Shown: positions 1-7,652, counted from the first letter of the stretch. The stretch: DNA of 64,000 nt from Mycobacterium sp. IS-836 (GCF_001954275.1 NZ_MBEU01000072.1:1-64000); one strand, 5' to 3'. Numbers and translations are program-made. Notes: generated by a model from the letters alone, not told the origin.

Positions 1-62
1 ATCTCAAAGCGGCCCGCCATCGCCCGCATCGCGTGCGGGTCAGTCATAAAACGTGTTGCCAT
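1..62 (-). CDS. esxJ: WXG100 protein, EsxJ/K/M/P/W type (5' end only)
   Basis: Only the first 20 codons lie in the window; the gene runs off the left edge. The reading begins MATRFMTDPHAMRAMAGRFE, which matches the start of the EsxJ/K/M/P/W group of small WXG100 proteins exported by ESX-5. The ATG has a very good Shine-Dalgarno (AAGGAG, revcomp of 73-78) about ten bases upstream. It follows a PPE and a PE gene on the same strand, the order known for the ESX-5a cassette PE8-PPE15-EsxJ-EsxI. The partner EsxI/N-type gene is expected just outside the window. Confidence 0.85.
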   Translation of the reverse strand, partial: MATRFMTDPHAMRAMAGRFE

Positions 63-211
63 CTTGGCTATCTCCTTTTCGTTCGAGCCTTCGGCCTGTC
101 GAAGTTTCCGCGGTCGGTATCGGTTCGTTGGTGGCCGTATCGCGGATAGAGTACGGCGCAGCGGTTAACAGCTGGCCTCAAATGCGTGACATGTACCCCC
201 TTTTTTCCGCA

Positions 212-1348
212 TCAGACGACGACCTGTTTGGGCATGACAATGGGTTTGACCCCGTACCGTGGCCCAGCCCCGTAGGCACCGGCACCCTTGGCGGCCGCCG
301 CAGCGCCCGGCATGCCGGGCATTGCCGCCACGGGCTCCTCGGTGGCGGCGGTCCAGCCCGAACCCGCGAGGGGAGCGGTGGACGAAGCCGCCGACGCCGG
401 GGCTGCCGCGTTCCAGCTGGCCGGTACCGAAAGACCGCCGACCGCGGACGCCTCGCCCAGGGTCGCCGACGTCGCCGCGCCCGACACCGAGCCCACCATC
501 GTCCCGGGAATGATGCCCGCGCCGGTGGCGGGTGCAACCGCGTCCGAGAGGGCGTAGGGGATCGATCCCACGGTGCCAAGTTTTTGCCCCAGTGCTACGC
601 CGTTTGGGATGGCGTTCATGGTGAACCAGGCCCCGGTGTTCACCGCTCCGTTGATGGCGTTGAAGACGGACGGAGTGCCGATGAAGTTGTCAATCGAGGA
701 CAGCAAGCCGTCGGTCGTAAAGGGCAGCGAGGCGGCGGCCGGAGCGGCCAGCGCCTGGACCGGGGCGTTCACCGCCGAATTGGCGACCGCGGCGGCCTGA
801 ATCCCGTCGGCGGCCGGGTTGGTGGCCGGCGTCATCGGCGTCACCGGCTGCAGGACCCCGGCCGCCATCGAAGCCGCCTGATAAGTGGCCATCATCGTGG
901 CGTCTTGGACCCACATCTCGGCGTACTGGGCCTCGGTCGCCGCGATCGCGGCCGAGTTGACACCCAGAAAGTTGGTTGCGATGAGCGTTGCGAGCAATGT
1001 CCTATTGGCCGCGATCACCGGCGGGGGCACCGTCGCGGCAAACGCCGCCTCGTAAGCGGCCGCCGACGCCGTCGCCTGGGCGCCCGCCTGCTCTGCCGCA
1101 GCTGCCGAAGTCGTCAGCCAGGTCACGATTGGCTGGGACGCGGCGGCTGCCGCCGCCGATCCGGCACCCGTCCACTGCTCGGTGGTGAGCAACGTGATGA
1201 TCGATTCCCATTGCGTCGCCGTCGTACTCAGCTCGGCGGCCAGGTTGTTCCATGCCGTCGCGGCGGCCATGAGTGGTCCCGCCCCCGCGCCCGCGTACAT
1301 CAGGCTCGACGTGATTTCGGGTGGGATAGCTGCGAAATCCAAAACCAT
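212..1348 (-). CDS. PPE15: PPE family protein, SVP subfamily (PPE15-like)
   Basis: The 378-residue protein has Pro-Pro-Glu at residues 9-11, a W-x-G turn at 59-61, the helical PPE domain over about 1-165, and a C-terminal SVP region with SVP at 307-309 and Trp312. It ends in RYGVKPIVMPK near 364-374. PPE proteins pair with a PE partner through their helical domains, are held by EspG and leave through a type VII system. The gene is 45 bases downstream of the PE gene, so the two probably form one transcript and one heterodimer. Length, neighbours and the PE partner fit PPE15 of ESX-5a; the PE8-PPE15-EspG5 complex has a known structure. The start codon has only a weak ribosome site, consistent with translation following the PE gene. 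Confidence 0.9.
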   Translation of the reverse strand: MVLDFAAIPPEITSSLMYAGAGAGPLMAAATAWNNLAAELSTTATQWESIITLLTTEQWTGAGSAAAAAASQPIVTWLTTSAAAAEQAGAQATASAAAYEAAFAATVPPPVIAANRTLLATLIATNFLGVNSAAIAATEAQYAEMWVQDATMMATYQAASMAAGVLQPVTPMTPATNPAADGIQAAAVANSAVNAPVQALAAPAAASLPFTTDGLLSSIDNFIGTPSVFNAINGAVNTGAWFTMNAIPNGVALGQKLGTVGSIPYALSDAVAPATGAGIIPGTMVGSVSGAATSATLGEASAVGGLSVPASWNAAAPASAASSTAPLAGSGWTAATEEPVAAMPGMPGAAAAAKGAGAYGAGPRYGVKPIVMPKQVVV

Positions 1349-1393
1349 TTTTCTGTATTCCGTTTCTATGGAGGGAATTTGGCGGGTTGTTGA

Positions 1394-2263
1394 CTAGACG
1401 GCGGTCGGTTTGGGCATAACCAGGGGCTTGACGCCGTAGCGCGGCGCACCGAAGCCGGCGCCGCTGCGCGCTCCCGAGACCATTCCGGGCATCCCCGGGA
1501 TGATCCCCCCTGTCCCGGCCTGCGGCGCGCCGGCGGTCCAACCCACGGTCTGGATTGGGGTGACCGCGCTGGTAGCCGGGCCGACCGTGCCGGCCCAGCT
1601 GGGTGGCACCGACAACTTGCCGACCATGGTCGCGTTGCCCGCCGCGGCCGCCGGCATCGCTCCCACACCACCCATGCCACCGACGGGCGCCATCGGCGTC
1701 GTCGTGTTGGCGAGGTCCGCGCCGGCGGCGGCGTCGCTGACAGAAGTGTCCAGCAGGCCGCCACTGCCCAGACCGAGCAAGTCGGACGCGGCGGAGGCCC
1801 AGTTGCCGCCACCGATGTTCAAGATGTTCGCACCGTTGCTCGACAGGCCGAAGATCCCACCGAGCATGTTCGGGTTGGTGCCGTTGCCGGTGCTACCGAG
1901 GAGATAGGCAAGCCAGTCGAGGGGAGTGTTCGAAGACGTGGCAGCGGGGGCCGCGGCACTTGAAAGGGCGCTCGCGGCGGCATTCGAGGCCTCCGTGGCG
2001 CTATACGTCCCGGAGCTGGTACCCAGCGTGCTCGCATACTGCTCTTGAATCGTCTGTGCCTCGGCGGCGATCGTCTGGTACTCGGTGCCGAACGCCGAGA
2101 AGATCGCCGCCTGCTGGGCCGACACCGGGTCGGCGGCCGCGGGAGCGATGACCGTGGTCGCCGCGGCGGCGCCCGCGTTCTGCGCCGCCAGGTTGGAGTT
2201 GATCCCTTCCAGCAGCCCCTGTGCGGCAAGCAACTCTTCAGGCAGTGTTGTCAGAAACGACAT
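1394..2263 (-). CDS. PE8: PE family protein with SVP-like C-terminus (PE8-like)
   Basis: The 289-residue protein has Pro-Glu at residues 8-9, the PE helical pair over about 1-95 and the type VII export motif YxxxE at Tyr87-Glu91. The middle is Ala/Gly-rich. The C-terminal part carries LSVPPSW and ends RYGVKPLVMPK, almost the same tail as the PPE protein encoded next to it. The start is supported by AGGAG about nine bases upstream of the ATG (revcomp near 2273). It is the first gene of the PE-PPE-esx cassette, so the promoter should lie in the upstream 358-base gap. By analogy with PE8 it should be the PE partner of the adjacent PPE and an ESX-5 substrate. Confidence 0.9.
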   Translation of the reverse strand: MSFLTTLPEELLAAQGLLEGINSNLAAQNAGAAAATTVIAPAAADPVSAQQAAIFSAFGTEYQTIAAEAQTIQEQYASTLGTSSGTYSATEASNAAASALSSAAAPAATSSNTPLDWLAYLLGSTGNGTNPNMLGGIFGLSSNGANILNIGGGNWASAASDLLGLGSGGLLDTSVSDAAAGADLANTTTPMAPVGGMGGVGAMPAAAAGNATMVGKLSVPPSWAGTVGPATSAVTPIQTVGWTAGAPQAGTGGIIPGMPGMVSGARSGAGFGAPRYGVKPLVMPKPTAV

Positions 2264-2621
2264 CTATTAGCTCCTATTGTGTGAACCATGCCGGCCCATG
2301 CGCTGGGCCGACCCTGTGCGTTGTCGTACGGGCCCCTGTGTATTGGCGTAAGGCTAAACAGCTCGGTCTCCACATTCCCGACCGAAAGGGTTAGGGTGAC
2401 AGCCGTTTACGGCTTCTTAACGCGAGGGCGGGCAGTTTTAACAAGCTCACGCCGGGTGACATAGCCGTGTCATCTGATTTCGGGTGGCGAACCAGCGGAT
2501 AGACCCGCGGCCGCCGCATCCTAGGCGAAAGTCACTCCGCACGCATGCCCAAGATTTGGCAAGGTGTGGAGTGCGGCGCGGTGCGCCGGGCCTGGCATCC
2601 ACCCGCTAAATTCGCCGCCGG
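2264..2621. other. intergenic gap upstream of the PE-PPE-esx cassette
   Basis: No convincing gene is seen between the PE start and the tRNA. The stretch should hold the cassette promoter on the minus strand and the tRNA promoter on the plus strand. A small hairpin, AGCCG-TTTA-CGGCT, sits near 2401-2414 and is followed by TTCTT. It could act as a weak terminator or be chance. Confidence 0.5.
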
Positions 2622-2695
2622 GCCCCCATAGCCCAATTGGCAGAGGCAGCGGACTTAAAATCCGCCCAGTGTCGGTTCGAGTCCGACTGGGGGCA
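2622..2695 (+). tRNA. tRNA-Leu (anticodon TAA), short variable arm
   Basis: A complete cloverleaf is readable: acceptor GCCCCCA (2622-2628) pairs with TGGGGGC (2688-2694), discriminator A is at 2695, the anticodon stem GCGGA/TCCGC holds the loop CTTAAAA (anticodon TAA), and the T arm GTCGG-TTCGAGT-CCGAC spans 2671-2687. No CCA is encoded: the bases after the discriminator are CAA. The anticodon reads the rare leucine codon UUA. The variable region is only about five bases, whereas bacterial leucine tRNAs normally have a long class II arm. A tRNA beside a block of accessory genes is also a typical integration site, although no integrase is visible here. Confidence 0.88.
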
Positions 2696-2724
2696 CAACG
2701 TTTGCGCAAGTAGATGCGCCAAGC

Positions 2725-3015
2725 TCACCTATGACCGTCGGGCTGGGGCGCGCTGGATCCGACTGGGGTTTCGCCGGCACTGGTCGGCGAAGTCCCGTCT
2801 GTCGCGAGCACGTCACCGACATCCTGGTTGCCGAAGATGCTCGCGATGGCGCGGCTAAACGAGGTGCGCCCAACATTCTCGCCACCCGGTAGTTCGCTGT
2901 GTACGTGGAGAGCCCCGCAGGTAAGAAACGACACGACCACGCTGAACACCTCTATGCCGACATTGAGAATCTGCGTGAGGATGCATTCGCTGCTCGAGCC
3001 GGTGGGGTTGCTCAC
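2725..3015 (-). CDS. small protein of unknown function (possible frameshifted or coupled ORF)
   Basis: This 96-codon frame starts with GTG at 3015 and ends 30 bases from the tRNA. Its third codon positions are strongly G/C, as in real mycobacterial genes, so I think it is coding. Residues about 14-34 form one hydrophobic stretch with cysteines on either side (Cys11, Cys33). The C-terminal third is rich in Gly, Ser, Thr and Pro. The GTG has no ribosome site of its own. It overlaps by four bases (GTGA) the stop of a 14-codon ORF that does have one. Either the two are translationally coupled, or one base has been lost and they form a single protein beginning MAAKFELTENAVAL. I do not recognise the family. 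Confidence 0.45.
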   Translation of the reverse strand: MSNPTGSSSECILTQILNVGIEVFSVVVSFLTCGALHVHSELPGGENVGRTSFSRAIASIFGNQDVGDVLATDGTSPTSAGETPVGSSAPQPDGHR

Positions 3016-3056
3016 AGCGCGACCGCGTTCTCGGTCAACTCAAACTTGGCTGCCAT
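3012..3056 (-). CDS. 14-codon leader ORF overlapping the small ORF
   Basis: The ATG at 3056 opens a 14-codon ORF (MAAKFELTENAVAL) and has a good Shine-Dalgarno, AGGGAG, eight bases upstream. Its TGA overlaps the GTG start of the 96-codon frame. The Shine-Dalgarno lies inside the stem of a 12-bp hairpin at 3064-3093. This could be a true leader peptide or the N-terminus of the downstream protein separated by a one-base deletion. Confidence 0.35.
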   Translation of the reverse strand: MAAKFELTENAVAL

Positions 3057-3063
3057 GGCAGTT

Positions 3064-3093
3064 TCTCCCTGTTCGTTTTCTCGAACAGGGAGA
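3064..3093 (-). promoter_or_regulatory. 12-bp perfect hairpin covering a ribosome-binding site
   Basis: Positions 3064-3075 and 3082-3093 are perfect inverted copies of TCTCCCTGTTCG with a six-base loop. In the minus-strand transcript the stem includes the AGGGAG that would serve the ATG at 3056. The hairpin lacks a following U-run, so it is not a classical terminator. As DNA it could also be a repressor operator. An 11-bp tandem repeat (CTTATGGGTCG twice, 3130-3151) lies between it and the FHA gene. Confidence 0.5.
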
Positions 3094-3163
3094 CGCTACG
3101 CCTCGATTGCATCTCGCGCGCGCACCTAGCTTATGGGTCGCTTATGGGTCGTGGCCGCTCGGA

Positions 3164-3598
3164 TTATCCGGTCAGGAAGACGAGCCGGAACTTCCCGATC
3201 TGAACTTGATCGTTATTGGCCAGCACCGTTGAGTCCACCGGCTGTCGGTTGACGTAGGTGCCGTTGAGGCTGCCGACGTCGGCGACGGCCCAGCTGCCGT
3301 CCTTGTCGAGGCGAAACTCGGCGTGACGGCGGCTCACGGTGACGTCGTCGAGAAGAATGTCGCTATCGGGATGGCGCCCTGCCGAGGTGACCGGCTGATC
3401 GAGCAGAAATCGAGAACCGGCGTTCGGGCCACGTTTAACAACCAGCAGCGCCGATCCGCTCGGCAGTCCTTCGGCGGTTTCCGCCTCGGTAGTAGCTGTC
3501 GAACCGTTATCCGCGTCGTCGAGAAAGTGGTCACCAAAATCCGCGGTGGTCTCCGCCGCTGCTTGATTGAGGTTTCGGTCATCGTCGCCGCGGTTCAC
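3164..3598 (-). CDS. FHA-domain protein, GarA-like paralogue
   Basis: The 144-residue protein closely resembles GarA, the FHA regulator that inhibits 2-oxoglutarate dehydrogenase and activates glutamate synthase when not phosphorylated. The forkhead-associated domain spans about 48-144, with GR at 74-75, Ser89, His92 and Asn112 in the phosphothreonine-binding loops. The N-terminal tail keeps an ETT motif (Thr17-Thr18), which in GarA is the site phosphorylated by PknB/PknG. The protein stops right after FLTG and lacks GarA's short C-terminal tail. In mycobacteria garA normally sits at another locus near gcvH, so this is probably an additional copy. The start is a GTG with a weak ribosome site. 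Confidence 0.85.
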   Translation of the reverse strand: MNRGDDDRNLNQAAAETTADFGDHFLDDADNGSTATTEAETAEGLPSGSALLVVKRGPNAGSRFLLDQPVTSAGRHPDSDILLDDVTVSRRHAEFRLDKDGSWAVADVGSLNGTYVNRQPVDSTVLANNDQVQIGKFRLVFLTG

Positions 3599-3948
3599 AG
3601 TGTTGTTTCACCGCCCGCCACTCTTGCCCGCTTTGCATGGTGCCAGCCCACTCGACGGCTCCTTATACATGAAGCTCGGGCACGATCAGATACCCGCTAG
3701 CTACAAGAAGTACCCGAGTCCGGCGGTCTTATGCCCCCCAGATCGGCGAGCTCGTGCAACTGCCGCGCCTTCGGGATAAGGCTGTATTAGCCGAACATTC
3801 TTTGAGATGAATCGCAGAATTTCCCGCCCCGATCCGTGACCTTTTCCGAGGGAATGCGACTCACCCGCATGATCAACGAAGCATTCCAAAAGGGTCACGA
3901 AGGAAAACATCGATTGGCTCGGTGATTCGCGGTACTTACATTTGTTCA
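3599..3948. other. intergenic gap without a supported gene
   Basis: The stretch separates the minus-strand GarA-like gene from a plus-strand small exported protein. It is more A/T-rich than its surroundings. An 82-codon minus-strand frame (3701-3949) is present but has no coding signature or ribosome site. Promoters for both flanking genes should lie here. Confidence 0.45.
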
Positions 3949-4176
3949 ATGAATGTCAAAATACTGGCTGTGACCAGCGCGCTTGCGCTTGCGGGCGGAA
4001 TCGCGGCGGCGCCGCTAGCCAGTGACTATCCAGCACTGGACTTACCCACTTTGCTAATGCTGCGTTTCTACACCGTCCCAACGACTGGGTCTTGCGACGA
4101 CGCCGCCTGCAAACCCCCCGCGAACGACCATCCGGTCCAAACGGACGAATTGGCGTTATTTCGCGCAAACAAATGA
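3949..4176 (+). CDS. small exported protein of unknown function
   Basis: The 75-residue product starts MNVKILAVTSALALAGG, with one Lys followed by a hydrophobic core and a run of Ala near residues 17-21. This looks like a cleavable signal peptide. The mature part would be only about 50 residues and contains two cysteines close together (SCDDAAC), which could form a disulfide. I do not recognise the family. The same frame extends nine codons upstream to a GTG at 3922, but the ATG gives a cleaner signal peptide. Confidence 0.5.
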   Translation: MNVKILAVTSALALAGGIAAAPLASDYPALDLPTLLMLRFYTVPTTGSCDDAACKPPANDHPVQTDELALFRANK

Positions 4177-4319
4177 CATGACACCTACGAAATACTTTGG
4201 TAGCAAATAACTTTGGGGACTCGAATGCTTAGCGGCCCGCTTGGCCGATCGGCGCACATGATTCGATCCCCTTGTCGCGCAACAACATATCCATGACCCG
4301 CAGCTGAAGTCCGCTTGCC

Positions 4320-4826
4320 CTAGATCCACCTGCGGGTTCGGTGTTTGTAGCGTCGATAGGCCTCGCCGAACGTGGCCTCCAGGCACCGCTCCTCCCGCGC
4401 AATGACGCCGCGGTCGACCACGATCAAGACGCCCACAAGAACGATGAGAGCCCACGGGGCCTCGGCGAGGACGACGATGCCTGCGTAGGCCAGCGCCATC
4501 CCCAGATAACCCGGATTGCGGCTCAACCGGTAGGGGCCCGTCGTCACGAGTGCGCTGGACCGCTCGTACGGGTTGATTGTGGTGCGGGCGCGCCTGAACG
4601 CGCGAATGAACCCTATCGCCAGCAGGCCACCCGCCAGCAGCAGCGCGGCACCAACCGGGATGGCAAGTCCAGTCGGGATCGAGATGGGCGGAAGCACGGC
4701 ATCAAGCGCGAATCCGCCAGCCAGGCCGGCAAGGTAGATCAGCGGCGGGGGCGCGATTACCCGCGGGGTTCCGGGGCTCGCCCCGCCTTCCGAGTCGACG
4801 CCTTTGCCCGGATCCTCTTGGCTCAT
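4320..4826 (-). CDS. membrane methyltransferase, isoprenylcysteine carboxyl methyltransferase family
   Basis: The 168-residue protein has four hydrophobic segments and the family hallmark in its C-terminal half: GPYRLSRNPGYLG (about 98-110), followed by a second hydrophobic stretch and EERCLEATFGEAYRRYK. This Arg-Asn-Pro and Glu-Glu arrangement forms the SAM-binding pocket in ICMT-like enzymes and the related phospholipid methyltransferases. The bacterial substrate is usually unknown. The gene is divergent from the HxlR-type regulator, with about 80 A/T-rich bases between them, so it is a likely target of that regulator. Confidence 0.8.
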   Translation of the reverse strand: MSQEDPGKGVDSEGGASPGTPRVIAPPPLIYLAGLAGGFALDAVLPPISIPTGLAIPVGAALLLAGGLLAIGFIRAFRRARTTINPYERSSALVTTGPYRLSRNPGYLGMALAYAGIVVLAEAPWALIVLVGVLIVVDRGVIAREERCLEATFGEAYRRYKHRTRRWI

Positions 4827-4893
4827 GGTTGGCAGTCTACTACCAATAAATAAGTAAAAACAATTAAAAGCGTACTTTCAACTTTCAGATTGC

Positions 4894-4899
4894 TACTAT
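4894..4899 (+). promoter_or_regulatory. -10 box for a leaderless HxlR transcript
   Basis: TACTAT fits the mycobacterial TANNNT -10 element and ends six bases before the GTG at 4906. This is the spacing seen when transcription starts at the start codon itself. No Shine-Dalgarno precedes the GTG, which supports a leaderless mRNA. Confidence 0.5.
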
Positions 4900-4905
4900 G
4901 CCTCT

Positions 4906-5571
4906 GTGCGGAGTTATCAGCAGTTCTGCCCGACGGCCCGGGCCCTAGACCTGGTCGGTGAGCGTTGGACGCTGCTGATCGTCCGGGAGCTCCTGTTCGG
5001 CCCCAAGCGCTATACCGACTTGCAGGATGGGCTTCGCGGTATTGGCCCGAACGTGCTCGCCGCTCGTTTGCAATCGATGGAAACCAACGACTTGATCCGC
5101 AAGCGTCGCCTGCCGCCGCCCGCGGCCTCGACGGTGTACGAGCTCACCGAACTCGGCGATCGCCTGCGCCCCGTGGTGCGCGCACTTTTCGAGTGGGGCC
5201 TCGACATCACCGACACCCCAGACGCGGACGACACCGTCAAAGCCAGCTACTGGCTTCCGGCCGTTCACGCCGCCGTCCAAGCGCAATCGCCCTCGACCGA
5301 TATCGACGACGAGTACGAATTCCGGGTCGCGGACGAGGCGATCACCGTAACGGTCAGGGCCGGAAAGACAGACGTTCGGCAGGGGCCGGCCGACAGGCCC
5401 GATGTCGTGCTGCGCACCGACACCCAAACCTTCATCGGCCTCGGCACCGGCCGGATCGCGCCGGCGGAGGCAATCGAGGCGGGCGCCCTCAGGGTCGAAG
5501 GAGACCCGGGCGCCGCTCAGCGGTGCGCGGAACTGTTCGGACTCTCGGGCACGCAGGGCCCGAAGCGGTGA
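4906..5571 (+). CDS. HxlR-family regulator fused to a sterol-carrier-type domain
   Basis: Residues about 1-100 are an HxlR winged helix: a Cys near the start (Cys8), ERWTLLIVRELL for the first helices, then GPNVLAARLQSME for recognition and the wing before YELTELG. The remaining 120 residues resemble an SCP2 domain, with an alternating strand pattern and the RTDTQTFIGLGTGRIAPAEA segment that is usual in that fold. SCP2 domains bind hydrophobic ligands, so the fusion probably senses a lipid-like effector. The adjacent divergent methyltransferase is the likely target. The start at GTG is supported by the -10 box just upstream. Confidence 0.85.
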   Translation: MRSYQQFCPTARALDLVGERWTLLIVRELLFGPKRYTDLQDGLRGIGPNVLAARLQSMETNDLIRKRRLPPPAASTVYELTELGDRLRPVVRALFEWGLDITDTPDADDTVKASYWLPAVHAAVQAQSPSTDIDDEYEFRVADEAITVTVRAGKTDVRQGPADRPDVVLRTDTQTFIGLGTGRIAPAEAIEAGALRVEGDPGAAQRCAELFGLSGTQGPKR

Positions 5572-5622
5572 CGCGACGGCGGGTGGCCGTGGCGCAAACG
5601 GGCGGCCATACACTGACCCTCC

Positions 5623-6417
5623 GTGGGCATGCTGTTTGGATTCGCGCCATGGATCGTCTATTGGGTGCTAGTCGGTAACGTCCCGTTCAAGGCCGCCGTG
5701 TTGGTCGCGCTGGCGATCGCCGTCGCCGTGTCGGTGATCGGGCGCGTCACCGGCCAGCCGGGTCGCACGCTCGACATGGGCGCTGTCGCAACGTTTCTGG
5801 TGCTGACCGTGCTCACGTTTACGCTCAGCGAGTCCTTCATGCAGGGCTGGATACAGCCGCTGAGCAACGCCGGGATCTTCCTGGTGGCCTTGATCAGCCT
5901 GCTGATCGGCAAGCCGTTCGTGCGTGAGTTCGCCGCGGCCGAACAGCCCGCCGACGTGGCCAAGACCGAGCTGTTCGGCCGCGTCGTCACCGTCCTGACC
6001 TGGATTTGGATTGCGGCCTTCGCCGGCATGACGGTGTCGTCGGCGATCCCACCGATCGCGCAACGCCTCGGCGGCGAAGAGGCCACGATCCTCGACACCA
6101 AGACCCCCTTGTCGTTCGTCTGCTACTGGGTCATTCCGTTCTCCCTGCTGGGCGCGGCTGCCCTTGCGTCGCGCTACCTGCCCGAACGGATGCTGGCCGG
6201 TATCGAAGACGTGGCGCGGGAGACGTCGTTCGTCGCCTACGACGAAGCCACCATCGACGAGCTGTACTACCTCGCCCAGGAACACGCCAACCGCGAGGTC
6301 GGCCCGGGCAAGGAAGCCTACAACGTCAAGGTCGGCGGCATGGGAACCCCGCTGACCGGGGACGAGTCGCGAAAGTCGTGGCCCTCGACCTACAAGGTGC
6401 GCGACAAGCGACACTGA
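5623..6417 (+). CDS. conserved membrane protein of unknown function
   Basis: The 264-residue protein has six or so hydrophobic segments over residues 1-185 (for example 3-40, 50-75, 80-95, 120-145, 165-185). A soluble C-terminal tail follows, with a DEATIDELYYLAQEH segment. It starts at a GTG 51 bases after the HxlR gene and could be on the same transcript. No catalytic motif is visible and I cannot name the family. Confidence 0.65.
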   Translation: MGMLFGFAPWIVYWVLVGNVPFKAAVLVALAIAVAVSVIGRVTGQPGRTLDMGAVATFLVLTVLTFTLSESFMQGWIQPLSNAGIFLVALISLLIGKPFVREFAAAEQPADVAKTELFGRVVTVLTWIWIAAFAGMTVSSAIPPIAQRLGGEEATILDTKTPLSFVCYWVIPFSLLGAAALASRYLPERMLAGIEDVARETSFVAYDEATIDELYYLAQEHANREVGPGKEAYNVKVGGMGTPLTGDESRKSWPSTYKVRDKRH

Positions 6418-6611
6418 ACCCCTGCCCAAAACCGACGCATCTACCCACCGCGACACATAATCCACGCACACGACATGCCGGAAAACGTCGCAGCGGCTTA
6501 TGTTTCGGCGACGGAGCCGTGCCGCGCCACGAGTCGGATACGTTGGTGAAGGCGGGGCGACTCGAGACGGGCCGCGCGCCCCGCAACTTGCGGCCAAGCG
6601 AGGAGCACGCG

Positions 6612-7367
6612 ATGAATGCGTTCAGCCCAGATGCCATTCGCGCCGAAACGATCACCATCACCGGCCACGGCGGCGACGAGATCGAGGCCTACCGCGCGAG
6701 CCCGCTCGCCGAGGGATCACGCGGCGGGATCGTCTGGATCCACCACATGCCCGGCTACGACCGGGAGACCAAGGAGTTCGTGCGCCGACTCGCGGTCAAC
6801 GGCTATCACGCCGTGGCCACGAATTTGTATTCCCGCGAGGCCCCGGGCGCCGCGCCCGACGATGCCGCCGCGACGGTGCGGGCCGCGGGCGGAGTGCCCG
6901 ACGAACGACTGGTCGGCGATGTCGCCGGAGCGGTGGAGCACCTGCGCACCCTGCCGGGTGCGAATGGGAAGTTCGGTGTCATCGGGCATTGTTCGGGCGG
7001 GCGGCATGCCTTCCTTTCGGCGTGCTCGCTGCCGTTCGACGCCGCGGTCGACTGCTACGGAGCGTTCATCGTCGAGGACCTGCCCGAGGGCATGCCCAAG
7101 GCCATGCAACCGATCCTGCATCTGGCGCCGAAGCTGAGTTGCCCGCTGCTGGGCCTATTCGGGCTCGACGACAGGTACCCGGCGCCGCCGGCGGTGGCCA
7201 TCCTCGATGCCGAGCTGGCCAAATACGACAAGCCACACGAGTTTCACTCCTACGAGGGCGCCGGCCATTCGTTCTTCTCCGTCGACCGCCCGGCGTACCG
7301 GGTGGAGGCCGCGGTCGACGGCTGGCAACGCATCGACGAATTCTTCGCCACCCACCTGAAAGGCTAG
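6612..7367 (+). CDS. dienelactone hydrolase family protein
   Basis: The 251-residue alpha/beta hydrolase has the cysteine nucleophile motif GHCSGG (Cys127), an acid in GLDDRYP (Asp186 or Asp187) and the catalytic His in GAGHSFF (His219). That is the Cys-Asp-His triad of dienelactone hydrolases. The ATG has AGGAG seven bases upstream. The next gene starts on the base after its stop, so it leads a three-gene operon with the small conserved protein and the DUF427 protein. The substrate cannot be told from sequence. Confidence 0.85.
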   Translation: MNAFSPDAIRAETITITGHGGDEIEAYRASPLAEGSRGGIVWIHHMPGYDRETKEFVRRLAVNGYHAVATNLYSREAPGAAPDDAAATVRAAGGVPDERLVGDVAGAVEHLRTLPGANGKFGVIGHCSGGRHAFLSACSLPFDAAVDCYGAFIVEDLPEGMPKAMQPILHLAPKLSCPLLGLFGLDDRYPAPPAVAILDAELAKYDKPHEFHSYEGAGHSFFSVDRPAYRVEAAVDGWQRIDEFFATHLKG

Positions 7368-7652
7368 GTGTCCCAAGTCATGTGCACATATCTCACCGAA
7401 CACGTCGCGATCGACGGCAGCGGCAAGGGCGCAATCGGATGGTTTGGCGCCGACCGCGCGACGGTCTATGTCGATCACCCCGTGCACGCTCCCTACGGCC
7501 ACACGGTCAACATCGACATCCTCAATCCGGCGCTGGGTCCGTCGGCGCGGGTCGCCCTCGAGCTCACCGAGGAGAGCGCGCTGAAGCTGGCCGACGCCAT
7601 ACACAAAGCGATCGCCCACGCTCCGGCCGGGCTGGCGTCGAAGGATCAGTAG
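7368..7652 (+). CDS. small conserved protein of unknown function
   Basis: The 94-residue product begins at a GTG immediately after the upstream stop. It has alternating strands, a VYVDHPVHAPYGHTVNIDIL stretch and a C-terminal helix with ELTEESALKLADAIHKAI. The compact size and histidines suggest a small beta domain. I do not assign a function. Its position between a dienelactone hydrolase and a DUF427 protein indicates co-transcription. Confidence 0.6.
   Translation: MSQVMCTYLTEHVAIDGSGKGAIGWFGADRATVYVDHPVHAPYGHTVNIDILNPALGPSARVALELTEESALKLADAIHKAIAHAPAGLASKDQ

Noticed and set aside
3701..3949. An 82-codon minus-strand frame upstream of the small exported protein
   Set aside because: No ribosome site, no domain, and third positions are not G/C-biased as in real genes of this genome.
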